Assembly (NCBI GenBank): GCA_015067075.1
Contig: SVND01000007.1
Span: 1-34,745, forward strand
DNA from: Oscillospiraceae bacterium
GTDB taxonomy: Bacteria; Bacillota; Clostridia; Oscillospirales; SIG530
Length of the DNA: 34,745 nucleotides
Reading direction: 5' to 3'
The translations under genes and the position numbers were made by a program. Positions 1 to 7,495 of the stretch are shown here, piece by piece; position 1 is the stretch's first letter, and each line of letters starts with the position of its first letter. Below the pieces are notes generated by a model. It saw only the letters and a list, made by a program, of their open reading frames with translations. It did not search any database and had not been told where the DNA came from.

Positions 1-319
1 GCTCGTTTTCTTCCTCTTCAATGACATCGCTTATCGAAAACACGGTCAGCCTCTCTCTCCTTCCCTCTTTTTTCTTTGTGTTCAAAAACACCTGCATCGC
101 ATACACGCTTATATTGCGTTTCAGCTCTTTTTCGGAGCTTTCCATCAATGTATCCACGTTTTCTATTATCCGTAAAAATGTATCCATCATTGCACATTCT
201 GCCGCTTGTACGTTTTTCAATCTGATAAAATGAAACTTATATATGTATTTCGAGTAGCGTTGATATGTGTTTTCCAAAAACTCTTTTTCTTCGTCTCCAC
301 ACGATATGAATAACAGCAT
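1..319 (-). CDS. ECF-like sigma-70 family RNA polymerase sigma factor, 3' end beyond window
   Basis: Partial gene: 106 codons run from an ATG at 319 to the window edge without a stop. The start is supported by GGAGG at 326-330, six bases upstream. The visible protein looks like the N-terminal half of a small ECF sigma factor. An acidic start leads into a region-2-like helix (YQRYSKYIYKFHFIRLKN, then MMDTFLRIIENVD). After that come a basic NTKKKEGRRERL stretch and an acidic VIEEEENE segment, in the place where the region 2-4 linker (usually DDIEEE-like) lies. By family, such proteins direct core RNA polymerase to a small regulon. Region 4 lies outside the window, so the family call rests on region 2 only. 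No anti-sigma gene can be seen here. Confidence 0.6.
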   Translation of the reverse strand, partial: MLLFISCGDEEKEFLENTYQRYSKYIYKFHFIRLKNVQAAECAMMDTFLRIIENVDTLMESSEKELKRNISVYAMQVFLNTKKKEGRRERLTVFSISDVIEEEENE

Positions 320-362
320 TTTAAACCTCCTTTTTTTTCTGAATAAAAAACCCCTCTACTAT

Positions 363-391
363 ATATTACAATTCAAAATCAATTTTGTCTC
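363..391 (-). promoter_or_regulatory. candidate promoter of the sigma factor gene
   Basis: On the minus strand GAGACA and TAATAT are separated by 17 bases, about 35 bases before the Shine-Dalgarno site of the sigma gene. Each hexamer matches the sigma-A consensus at only four of six positions. The GTGAGACA core could instead be an ECF-type -35 element used for autoregulation; that is inference. Confidence 0.35.
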
Positions 392-442
392 ACTTTTTTC
401 GAAATTTTTTTAATTTTTTTTGATTTTTTTAAAAAAACGCAT

Positions 443-460
443 AAAAAACGACCTTGCAGA
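443..460. repeat. direct repeat copy A (half of ppdK terminator)
   Basis: These 18 bases (aaaaaacgaccttgcaga) recur exactly at 1453-1470, where they form the 3' arm and T-tail of the ppdK terminator on the minus strand. Here the pairing 5' arm is missing, so this copy cannot form the hairpin. The two copies bracket the repeat-rich interval. Confidence 0.8.
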
Positions 461-488
461 GCTGATTTTTGCACCGCTTGCGGCGTTT

Positions 489-570
489 TGTCTCGTGCGG
501 CTCGGTCACGCTCTCAAAGCATACCCCTTGAGGGGAAGGTGGCGGCGTAGCCGACGGATGAGGTGGAAAA
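489..570. repeat. dispersed palindromic repeat, copy 1
   Basis: About 80 bases almost identical to 1293-1375, with a few substitutions and one single-base gap. It contains the shared block from CTCGGTCAC through CCCCTTGAGGGG and GGCGGCGTAGCC to GATGAGGTGGAAAA. In copy 2 the first half of the CCTTCCCCT/AGGGGAAGG hairpin is intact; here it reads ATACCCCTT, so the stem is shorter. Its left arm (GCACCGCTTGCGGCG, 471-485) differs from that of copy 2. Confidence 0.8.
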
Positions 571-602
571 ATCAAATCTATTGTATAATCAACGCCTCTG
601 CC

Positions 603-660
603 GAGGTTACACCTCATCACTCACTTCGCGCCGCTTCGCTACCTCAAGGAGAAGCCTTTT
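603..660. repeat. related repeat fragment (left arm, divergent)
   Basis: The start of this segment (GAGGTTACACCTCATC) resembles the left end of copy 2 (GAGGCTACACCTCACC at 1259-1274). It then diverges into GCGCCGCTTCGCTACCTCAAGGAGAAGCC. It reads as another member, or a truncated one, of the same repeat family placed just after copy 1. Confidence 0.5.
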
Positions 661-782
661 ATAGTGGGCGTTCTGTCTTGTCAAGAAACAAGATACTGAG
701 GGAGAGAAAAAATTTAACCTATGCTGTGACAGGGGCACAATACGATAGATTTGTTGCTTTGATGTTACTTTATTGATTATAC

Positions 783-888
783 GCCTATTTCTTCTCCGCA
801 GAAGAAATAGGCAAAAGAAGACCGCTAGAAGGGAAAAACGAGCTACGCTCGTTTCGAAGGTTTCGATTCCGAATGAGCGAAGCTCATT
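783..888. repeat. cluster of three short perfect palindromes
   Basis: Three inverted repeats lie within about 105 bases. The first has a 13-bp perfect stem with a four-base loop (783-795 with 800-812). The second has an 8-bp stem (836-843 with 847-854). The third has a 7-bp stem (872-878 with 882-888). None is followed by a T-tract that would make it an obvious terminator. The layout resembles REP-type or MITE-remnant DNA. An open frame runs through it, but without a ribosome binding site. Confidence 0.65.
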
Positions 889-1256
889 TTCCTCCCATTT
901 AGAATCCCTCCCATCAAAACGACTTTTTCATCATTTTACTTGCTCCAAATTTTTTACCTTGGCTTTATGAAAAAGTGCTTTTTGCTCGTCGGTATAATAT
1001 ACTCGGTGGTTTTTGTCGCAATTTTAAAGTTTATCTTGCTGTTTTTTTAATCGGTTTTTTACCGCAAAATAGGTGCACCTCTTATTCGCTGTGCAAATTT
1101 TCTTGCATTTATGCTCTTTTATTAAATGTCGGGGATAAATGCTCCGCACGGAGATTTTTTTGCTGACAAAACAGCCATAAGCTTTCCTGTGATTTTCCCA
1201 CAACAGCAGGGACAGGCATCCTTGACTGTCCAAAAAATAATGAAAATAACGGTTTT

Positions 1257-1375
1257 GCGAGGCTACACCTCACCACCGCCTGTGGCGGCGCCTGTCTCGC
1301 TGTGGCTCGGTCACACTCTCAAAGCCTTCCCCTTGAGGGGAAGGTGGCGGCGTAGCCGACGGATGAGGTGGAAAA
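1257..1375. repeat. dispersed palindromic repeat, copy 2 (most complete)
   Basis: The ends form a short terminal inverted repeat (CACCTCA near 1267 and TGAGGTG near 1365). Inside are three hairpins: CCGCC/GGCGG around 1276, CCTTCCCCT/AGGGGAAGG around 1326-1345, and a CGGC/GCCG arm around 1350. The 1293-1375 part matches copy 1 at 489-570. No open frame supports a protein, so this is most likely a non-autonomous intergenic repeat of MITE or REP type. Confidence 0.75.
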
Positions 1376-1452
1376 GGCTCTCACCTGTGCCTACAGGTGC
1401 TTTTCTCTTATCTTCTTATTTTTCATCTCGCCATGACGGAGCTTTCGTGTGC

Positions 1453-1490
1453 AAAAAACGACCTTGCAGAATCAATTCTACAAGGTCGTT
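1453..1490 (-). terminator. rho-independent terminator of ppdK
   Basis: On the minus strand a perfect 10-bp stem (1481-1490 with 1457-1466, AACGACCTTG/CAAGGTCGTT) with a 14-base loop ends in a run of T. It begins about 20 bases after the ppdK stop. Its 3' arm is the 18-bp sequence repeated at 443-460. Confidence 0.85.
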
Positions 1491-1510
1491 ACTTTATTTA
1501 CTTCGCTTTA

Positions 1511-4141
1511 TTACTTGCTTGCTTTGATAGCAGCCTGTGCTGCGGCAAGTCTTGCAACGGGTACACGGAACGGTGAGCAAGATACATAGTCGAGGCCGAT
1601 CTTGTGGCAGAATTCAACGGAAACGGGGTCGCCGCCGTGCTCGCCGCAGATACCGCAATGGATCTTGTCGTTTACGCCCTTACCGAGCTTGATCGTCATT
1701 TCCATAAGCTTACCAACGCCTGTCTGGTCAAGCTTTGCAAACGGATCGTTTTCATAAATCTTCTTCTCATAGTATGCGCCAAGGAACTTGCCTGCGTCAT
1801 CTCTGGAGAAGCCGAACGTCATCTGTGTAAGGTCGTTTGTACCGAAGCAGAAGAAGTCAGCTTCCTTTGCAAGCTCGTCTGCTGTGAGGCAAGCTCTGGG
1901 AATTTCGATCATTGTACCGACTTCGTATTCGAGAGCGATGCCTGCTGCTGCGATTTCAGCGTCAGCTGTAGCAACGACGATATCCTTAACGAACTTGAGC
2001 TCCTTAAGCTCGCCTGTAAGAGGAATCATAATTTCGGGCTTTACCTTCCAATCGGCATGAGCCTTCTGAACCTTGATTGCAGCTCTGATAACAGCCTTTG
2101 TCTGCATTGCGGCGATTTCAGGATACGTTACTGCAAGACGGCATCCTCTGTGTCCCATCATGGGGTTGAACTCATGGAGAGAAGCGATGATAGCCTTGAT
2201 GTCTTCAACAGACTTGCCCTGTGCCTTTGCCAAAGCGGCGATGTCATCTTCTTCAGTGGGAACGAACTCATGAAGAGGAGGATCAAGGAATCTGATAGTT
2301 ACGGGGTTGCCTTCAAGAGCTTCGTAAAGCTTTTCAAAGTCGCCCTGCTGATAAGGAAGTATCTTTTCAAGAGCAGCTTCTCTTTCTTCAACTGTGTCAG
2401 CGCAGATCATTTCTCTGAATGCCGCGATTCTATCAGTCTCGAAGAACATATGCTCTGTACGGCAAAGTCCGATACCCTCTGCACCAAGCTCAACAGCCTT
2501 TGCAGCGTCAGCAGGTGTGTCAGCGTTTGTTCTTACCTTAAGTGTTCTGTATTTGTCAGCCCAATCCATGATAGTCTTGAATTCGCCGACTATTTCAGCA
2601 TCAACTGTGGGGATGATGCCATCGTAAATGTTACCTGTAGAACCGTCGATGGAGATGTAATCGCCTTCAACGTATGTCTTACCTGCAAGGGTAAACTTCT
2701 TGTTATCTTCATCCATGTTGATGTCGCCGCAACCGGATACACAGCAAGTACCCATACCGCGAGCAACAACAGCAGCGTGAGACGTCATACCGCCGCGAAC
2801 TGTGAGGATACCCTGAGAAGCCTTCATACCTGTGATATCTTCGGGAGATGTCTCAAGTCTGACAAGGATAACCTTCTCGCCTCTTGCGTTCCAAGCTTCA
2901 GCATCTTCAGCTGTGAATACTACCTTACCGCAAGCAGCACCGGGAGATGCTCCGAGACCCTTACCTGCAGGTGTTGCAGCTTTGAGAGCCTTTGCGTCAA
3001 ACTGCGGGTGAAGAAGTGTGTCAAGGTTTCTCGGGTCGATCATTTCGACAGCGCGCTTTTCGTCGATCATGCCCTCTGCAACGAGGTCGCAAGCGATCTT
3101 AAGAGCAGCCTTAGCCGTTCTCTTACCGTTTCTTGTCTGAAGCATATAGAGCTTGCCGTCTTCAACGGTAAATTCCATATCCTGCATATCTCTGTAGTGA
3201 TTTTCAAGTCTTGCGCAAACATCGTTGAACTGCTTGAAAGCTTCGGGGAACTTTTCAGCCATTTCAGCGATAGGCATCGGTGTTCTTACGCCTGCAACAA
3301 CGTCTTCACCCTGTGCATTTGTAAGGAATTCACCCATAAGGCCCTTTTCGCCTGTTGCGGGGTCACGGGTAAATGCAACGCCTGTTCCGCAGTTGTCACC
3401 CATATTACCGAAAGCCATCATCTGTACGTTAACAGCTGTGCCCCAGGAATAAGGGATATCGTTGTCTCTTCTATATACGTTTGCTCTGGGGTTGTCCCAA
3501 GAACGGAAAACAGCTTCAACAGCGCCCATAAGCTGCTGCTTCGGATCGGAGGGGAAATCCTTGCCGATCTTTGCCTTGTATTCAGCCTTGAACTGACCTG
3601 CAAGTGTCTTAAGGTCTTCAGCTGTAAGGTCAACGTCCTGTGTAACGCCCTTTTCAGCCTTCATCTTGTCGATAAGCTCCTCAAAGTACTTTTTGCCGAC
3701 TTCCATAACGACGTCGGAGTACATCTGGATAAATCTTCTGTAGCAGTCCCAAGCCCATCTGGGATTGCCGGATCTTTCGCTCATAACCTCAACGACCTCT
3801 TCGTTAAGACCAAGGTTGAGGATAGTGTCCATCATGCCGGGCATGGATGCGCGAGCACCGGAACGAACGGAAACAAGAAGGGGATTCTTAACGTCGCCGA
3901 ACTTCTTTCCGCAGATCTCTTCCATCTTTTCAAGATATTCATAAATTTCAGCTTCGATCTCGCTTGCGATCTTCTTACCGTCGTCATAGTATCTTGTGCA
4001 AGCTTCCGTTGTAATTGTGAAGCCTTGGGGAACGGGCATTCCCAAATTAGTCATTTCTGCAAGGTTTGCGCCCTTGCCGCCCAGCAGCTCTCTCATGCTG
4101 CCATTGCCTTCGCTGAAGAGATAAACATATTTCTTGCTCAT
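1511..4141 (-). CDS. ppdK: pyruvate, phosphate dikinase
   Basis: Interconverts pyruvate, ATP and phosphate with PEP, AMP and pyrophosphate in the cytoplasm; many Clostridia use it in PPi-linked glycolysis. The 876 residues are full length for the family. The N-terminal ATP-grasp part starts with GGKGANLAEM and includes VSVRSGARASMPGMMDT. The swivelling phosphohistidine domain has GGMTSHAAVVARGMG with the phosphorylated His at 455. The PEP/pyruvate TIM barrel shows GAEGIGLCRTEHMFF, GHRGCRLAVTYPE and the C-terminal CGICGEHGGDP with the catalytic Cys near 832. The ATG start has AGGAGG eight bases upstream. The gene has its own strong promoter and a terminator, so it forms a single-gene unit behind the purine operon. 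Confidence 0.98.
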   Translation of the reverse strand: MSKKYVYLFSEGNGSMRELLGGKGANLAEMTNLGMPVPQGFTITTEACTRYYDDGKKIASEIEAEIYEYLEKMEEICGKKFGDVKNPLLVSVRSGARASMPGMMDTILNLGLNEEVVEVMSERSGNPRWAWDCYRRFIQMYSDVVMEVGKKYFEELIDKMKAEKGVTQDVDLTAEDLKTLAGQFKAEYKAKIGKDFPSDPKQQLMGAVEAVFRSWDNPRANVYRRDNDIPYSWGTAVNVQMMAFGNMGDNCGTGVAFTRDPATGEKGLMGEFLTNAQGEDVVAGVRTPMPIAEMAEKFPEAFKQFNDVCARLENHYRDMQDMEFTVEDGKLYMLQTRNGKRTAKAALKIACDLVAEGMIDEKRAVEMIDPRNLDTLLHPQFDAKALKAATPAGKGLGASPGAACGKVVFTAEDAEAWNARGEKVILVRLETSPEDITGMKASQGILTVRGGMTSHAAVVARGMGTCCVSGCGDINMDEDNKKFTLAGKTYVEGDYISIDGSTGNIYDGIIPTVDAEIVGEFKTIMDWADKYRTLKVRTNADTPADAAKAVELGAEGIGLCRTEHMFFETDRIAAFREMICADTVEEREAALEKILPYQQGDFEKLYEALEGNPVTIRFLDPPLHEFVPTEEDDIAALAKAQGKSVEDIKAIIASLHEFNPMMGHRGCRLAVTYPEIAAMQTKAVIRAAIKVQKAHADWKVKPEIMIPLTGELKELKFVKDIVVATADAEIAAAGIALEYEVGTMIEIPRACLTADELAKEADFFCFGTNDLTQMTFGFSRDDAGKFLGAYYEKKIYENDPFAKLDQTGVGKLMEMTIKLGKGVNDKIHCGICGEHGGDPVSVEFCHKIGLDYVSCSPFRVPVARLAAAQAAIKASK

Positions 4142-4221
4142 CTTAATTTCCTCCTGTTTATTTAAAGTATTGTTACAACAAATTGATTAAATAAGATATT
4201 ATTATATAATGTCCTCATATC

Positions 4222-4250
4222 ATTATAACATAAAATCCATAAAAGTCCAA
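4222..4250 (-). promoter_or_regulatory. sigma-A promoter of ppdK
   Basis: Minus-strand TTGGAC (4245-4250) and TATAAT (4222-4227) with an exact 17-base spacer. The predicted leader of about 70 bases is AT-rich and has no obvious structured element. Confidence 0.8.
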
Positions 4251-4299
4251 TGTTTTTTTTAATTTTTTTGCAATTTTTTTACCTTTTAAACCAAAAAAC

Positions 4300-5571
4300 C
4301 TACTTATTTGAGTCTTTTCCGATGTCCGTTCTGTAATGTGCGCCGTTAAAATGTATCTTTTTGACTGCTTTGTATGCACGGTAAATAGCCTTATCAAGGG
4401 TTTCATCCATGGCGGTAACACCTAAAACACGGCCGCCGCTCGTTACACAAAGCTCTTTTTCATTCTTCGTTCCTGCGTGGTAGACAAATACGTTTTCGTC
4501 CTTTTCAGCATCTTCTATACCCGTTATGGCAAGTCCCGTGGGGTATTTGCCCGGATAGCCGCCCGACGCCATAATTACGCACGCCGCCGCTTCATCGCGC
4601 CATTCAATATTCATTTCGTCAAGTCTTTCGTCGATTACGGCATTGAATATGTCGAGAAGATCCGTTTTAAGTCTGGGAAGCACTGCCTGCGTTTCGGGGT
4701 CGCCGAATCTCGCATTGTACTCAACGACTCTGACTCCGCTTTCAGTTGCCATAAGTCCAAAGTAGATAACGCCCTTGAACGGTCTGCCCTCGCTGTTCAT
4801 AGCTTCCATCGTGGGACGGAATATCTTTTCCATGCATTCCTTCGCCATAGCGTCGTCGTATATGGGGCTGGGGCTGTATGCGCCCATACCGCCTGTGTTT
4901 GGACCTTTATCGCCGTCAAAAACGCGCTTATGGTCCTGAGCTGAAACCATAGGTACAACCGTTTTACCGTCGCAGAATGCAAGCACGGATATCTCTCTTC
5001 CGCGCATAAATTCTTCAACAACGACCTTGCCGCCCGATGCGCCGAAAATCTTATCCTTCATAATGGAATTTACGGCATCCTCAGCCTGCTCAAAGCTTTC
5101 AGCAATGATTACACCTTTACCGAGTGCAAGTCCGTCAGCCTTGATGACCGTGGGATATGTGTTTTGCGATTTAATATACTCGATCGCCTTTTCAGCGTTG
5201 TCAAAAACCTCGTAAGCAGCGGTGGGAATATGGTACTTTTTCATAAGATTCTTTGAAAAAGCCTTGCTTCCCTCGATTATAGCCGCATTTTTGCGCGGAC
5301 CGAATGCGCGAATGCCTTCCGCTTCAAGGGCATCGACCATACCTGCTACAAGGGGATCGTCAGGAGTTACCACAACAAGGTCAACCTTATTTTCCTTTGC
5401 AAAAGCAACTATTTTATCAATTTCCGTCGCTTTGATAGGCACACACTGCGCAATTTCAGCAATGCCGCCGTTACCCGGTGCGCAATAAACCGTGCCTACG
5501 TTTTTATTTTCGCGCAGCTTGCGTATAACAGCGTGTTCACGTCCGCCGCCGCCAATAACAAGTAATTTCAT
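4300..5571 (-). CDS. purD: phosphoribosylamine--glycine ligase (GAR synthetase)
   Basis: Catalyses the second step of de novo purine synthesis: phosphoribosylamine, glycine and ATP give GAR. The 423 residues are the usual length. The N-terminal fold starts with VIGGGGREHAV (5-15). The ATP-grasp region has KADGLALGKGV (144-154) and the signature GGMGAYSPSP (227-236), then VEYNARFGDPE near 290. It is last in the operon, 18 bases after purH, with AAAGGA upstream of the ATG. No GC-rich terminator hairpin follows, so some transcription may run on into ppdK. Confidence 0.97.
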   Translation of the reverse strand: MKLLVIGGGGREHAVIRKLRENKNVGTVYCAPGNGGIAEIAQCVPIKATEIDKIVAFAKENKVDLVVVTPDDPLVAGMVDALEAEGIRAFGPRKNAAIIEGSKAFSKNLMKKYHIPTAAYEVFDNAEKAIEYIKSQNTYPTVIKADGLALGKGVIIAESFEQAEDAVNSIMKDKIFGASGGKVVVEEFMRGREISVLAFCDGKTVVPMVSAQDHKRVFDGDKGPNTGGMGAYSPSPIYDDAMAKECMEKIFRPTMEAMNSEGRPFKGVIYFGLMATESGVRVVEYNARFGDPETQAVLPRLKTDLLDIFNAVIDERLDEMNIEWRDEAAACVIMASGGYPGKYPTGLAITGIEDAEKDENVFVYHAGTKNEKELCVTSGGRVLGVTAMDETLDKAIYRAYKAVKKIHFNGAHYRTDIGKDSNK

Positions 5572-5589
5572 TTTATCCGTCCTTTCAGA

Positions 5590-6765
5590 TCAATGATGGA
5601 ACAAACGCACTCCGTTAAACGCCATTACTATGCCGTACTTGTTGCACGTTTCAATGACGTTATCGTCGCGGATAGAGCCGCCCGGCTGTGCAATATAGGA
5701 AACGCCGCTTCTGTGTGCGCGTTCAATGTTGTCACCAAAGGGGAAGAATGCGTCAGAGCCGAGCGCTACACCCGTCTGTTTTGCAAGATACGCCTTTTTC
5801 TCTTCCCTTGTAAGTCTTTCGGGCTGAGAAGTGAATATTCCCTGCCATGCGCCGTCTGCAAGCACGTCATCGCAATCGTCGGAAATATAAATATCAATAG
5901 CGTTATCTCTGTCAGCTCTGCCAATATCCTCGCGGAAAGGAAGATTGAGCACCTTTTCATGCTGTCTTAACAGCCAGATGTCAGCCTTGTTACCTGCCAA
6001 GCGTGTGCAATGGATACGGGACTGCTGTCCTGCACCGATGCCGATCGCCTGTCCGTCCTTTGCATAGCAAACGGAGTTGGACTGCGTGTATTTAAGGGTA
6101 ATAAGAGCGATTATAAGGTCGCGCTTTGCGCTGTCGGGGAATTCCTTTGCATCTGTAACGACGTTTGCAAGAAGTGTTTCGTCAATTTTAACTTCGTTTC
6201 TTCCCTGCTCAAATGTTATGCCGAAAACATCTTTATGCTCAACGGGAGCAGGAACGTAATTCGGGTCAATTTTAAGAATAGTGTAAGTTCCCTTGCGCTT
6301 TGATTTAAGTATCTCAAGCGCCTCGTCATCGTAATCGGGAGCGATAACGCCGTCGGAGACCTCACGCTTGATTATCTTTGCCGTTGCAACGTCGCACTTA
6401 TCGGAAAGAGCAATAAAGTCGCCGTAGGAAGACATTCTGTCAGCACCGCGTGCTCTTGCGTATGCGCAGGCAAGGGGTGAAAGCTCACCGAGATCGTCTA
6501 CGAAATATACCTTTTTCATAACGTCGCTCAGCGGTGCCGCAACAGCCGCACCTGCAGGGCTTACGTGCTTAAAGGACGTTGCCGCCGCAAGACCTGTCGC
6601 CTGCTTAAGCTCCTTTACAAGCTGCCATGCGTTAAAAGCGTCGAGAAAATTGATAAATCCGGGTCTGCCGCAAAGCACTTCGATGGGCAGCTCGCCATCC
6701 TGCATAAAGATACGGGCAGGTTTTTGGTTCGGATTACATCCGTACTTAAGTTCTAATTCTTTCAT
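5590..6765 (-). CDS. purH: AICAR formyltransferase, stand-alone (PurH transformylase half)
   Basis: Transfers a formyl group from 10-formyl-THF to AICAR, giving FAICAR, the penultimate step to IMP. At 391 residues it lacks the N-terminal MGS-like IMP cyclohydrolase domain that makes normal PurH about 510 residues long, and starts directly with the transformylase fold. The catalytic Lys-His pair is visible at 66-67 in TSFKHVSPAGAAV. Further family motifs are SNSVCYAKDGQAIGIGAGQQ and, near the C-terminus, FFPFGDNIE and AQPGGSIRDD. The missing cyclohydrolase activity is supplied by the purO gene 16 bases upstream. Stand-alone transformylases of this size are known in Clostridia. Confidence 0.93.
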   Translation of the reverse strand: MKELELKYGCNPNQKPARIFMQDGELPIEVLCGRPGFINFLDAFNAWQLVKELKQATGLAAATSFKHVSPAGAAVAAPLSDVMKKVYFVDDLGELSPLACAYARARGADRMSSYGDFIALSDKCDVATAKIIKREVSDGVIAPDYDDEALEILKSKRKGTYTILKIDPNYVPAPVEHKDVFGITFEQGRNEVKIDETLLANVVTDAKEFPDSAKRDLIIALITLKYTQSNSVCYAKDGQAIGIGAGQQSRIHCTRLAGNKADIWLLRQHEKVLNLPFREDIGRADRDNAIDIYISDDCDDVLADGAWQGIFTSQPERLTREEKKAYLAKQTGVALGSDAFFPFGDNIERAHRSGVSYIAQPGGSIRDDNVIETCNKYGIVMAFNGVRLFHH

Positions 6766-6781
6766 CTTACAACGTCCTTCC

Positions 6782-7495
6782 TTATTTATTTTTATTTATA
6801 ATGCGTGTTTCAAATTCGCCTGTTTCAAGGTCGATAAATCGAGTGAAAAGAGACACCTTATTTTCCTCATTGAGTGCATTCCAGATGGAATTTGTAAATT
6901 CATCAAGATCGCCGCAGATCTCAACAGTTTTCGGTGCGCCTTCGAATGTGGGAATAGGGTTTCCGTCGCACTTATAGGTGTGGATGAAATGGCCCTTACC
7001 TGCCAAGGGGTTTTCATAATTGAAGTAGAAGCGCTCGTCAGAGGACGGATCGCCGTCTGCGCTCTTTAAAATAGACATGCTGTATCTTGCCTTGCCGCAT
7101 CTTACGGTCATCATGCCTGAAATACGGGGCGTATAGTTCGGCGGATCAGGTTCAAATCGGCGAGTCGAAAGGGCCGCCTCAAAGGTGGATCCTATCTCAA
7201 GGAAATCATAGATAGTATCCGTCTGATCGCCGTTTGTAACGATAGTCGTATCGCCCAGCTTGCGAACGGGTGCGTATATAACGAGTGACGGGTCCTTAAG
7301 CTGTGCAGGATCGAACGCCTGCGTGCGGATACCGTCGCCGTCAGTTACGAAAACGCGGTTACGGCTGTTGACGCTTCTGCCCATGATGAAATAAGCGATA
7401 GCGCCGTGCTTGCCGTCAGGTGTCACGCCGAGGACGATACCTCTGCCGGGATATGTGTTTGATGAAAGATCGTTTACAAGATTCATGTATATCAT
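6782..7495 (-). CDS. purO: IMP cyclohydrolase, archaeal PurO type
   Basis: Closes the ring of FAICAR to make IMP. The 237 residues match my memory of the PurO/IMP_cyclohyd family, with YPGRGIVLGVTPDGK, FIMGRSVNSRNRVF, GDQTDTIYDF, PNYTPRISGMM and ENPLAGKGHFIHTY. This fold is unrelated to the PurH cyclohydrolase domain and was first described in archaea. The gene overlaps the upstream membrane protein gene by four bases (ATGA), which suggests translational coupling. The AAAGGA site at 7498-7503 is only two bases from this ATG; the next in-frame ATG at 7486 (MNLVNDL) is 11 bases away and equally possible. It is followed by the transformylase-only purH, so the two genes together complete IMP synthesis. 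Confidence 0.9.
   Translation of the reverse strand: MIYMNLVNDLSSNTYPGRGIVLGVTPDGKHGAIAYFIMGRSVNSRNRVFVTDGDGIRTQAFDPAQLKDPSLVIYAPVRKLGDTTIVTNGDQTDTIYDFLEIGSTFEAALSTRRFEPDPPNYTPRISGMMTVRCGKARYSMSILKSADGDPSSDERFYFNYENPLAGKGHFIHTYKCDGNPIPTFEGAPKTVEICGDLDEFTNSIWNALNEENKVSLFTRFIDLETGEFETRIINKNK

Larger units (their letters stand above)
392..1452. other. non-coding interval filled with palindromic and repeated modules
   Basis: Together with 320-391, this interval between the sigma gene and the ppdK terminator has no convincing gene. The open frames in it lack ribosome binding sites and change character where the repeats begin and end. It holds two near-identical copies of a compound-hairpin repeat (489-570 and 1257-1375), a related left arm (603-660), a row of three short perfect palindromes (783-888), a half copy of the ppdK terminator (443-460), and a 27-codon hydrophobic open frame (967-1050) without a ribosome binding site. 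It looks like a landing zone for small dispersed intergenic repeats. Confidence 0.7.

Noticed and set aside
1-140. A frameshift in the sigma factor gene around the AAGAAAAAAGAGGG stretch.
   Set aside because: A first reading seemed to break the frame, but a recount shows it stays open to the window edge.
1024-1233. A 69-codon minus-strand frame, and a 133-codon plus-strand frame at 1126-1527, in the repeat zone.
   Set aside because: No ribosome binding sites; the frames cross repeat borders or run into the ppdK terminator.
1604-4165. An 853-codon open frame on the plus strand, opposite ppdK.
   Set aside because: It mirrors ppdK codon use, is very rich in Cys, Ser and Leu without domain structure, and has no ribosome binding site; ppdK is complete on the other strand.
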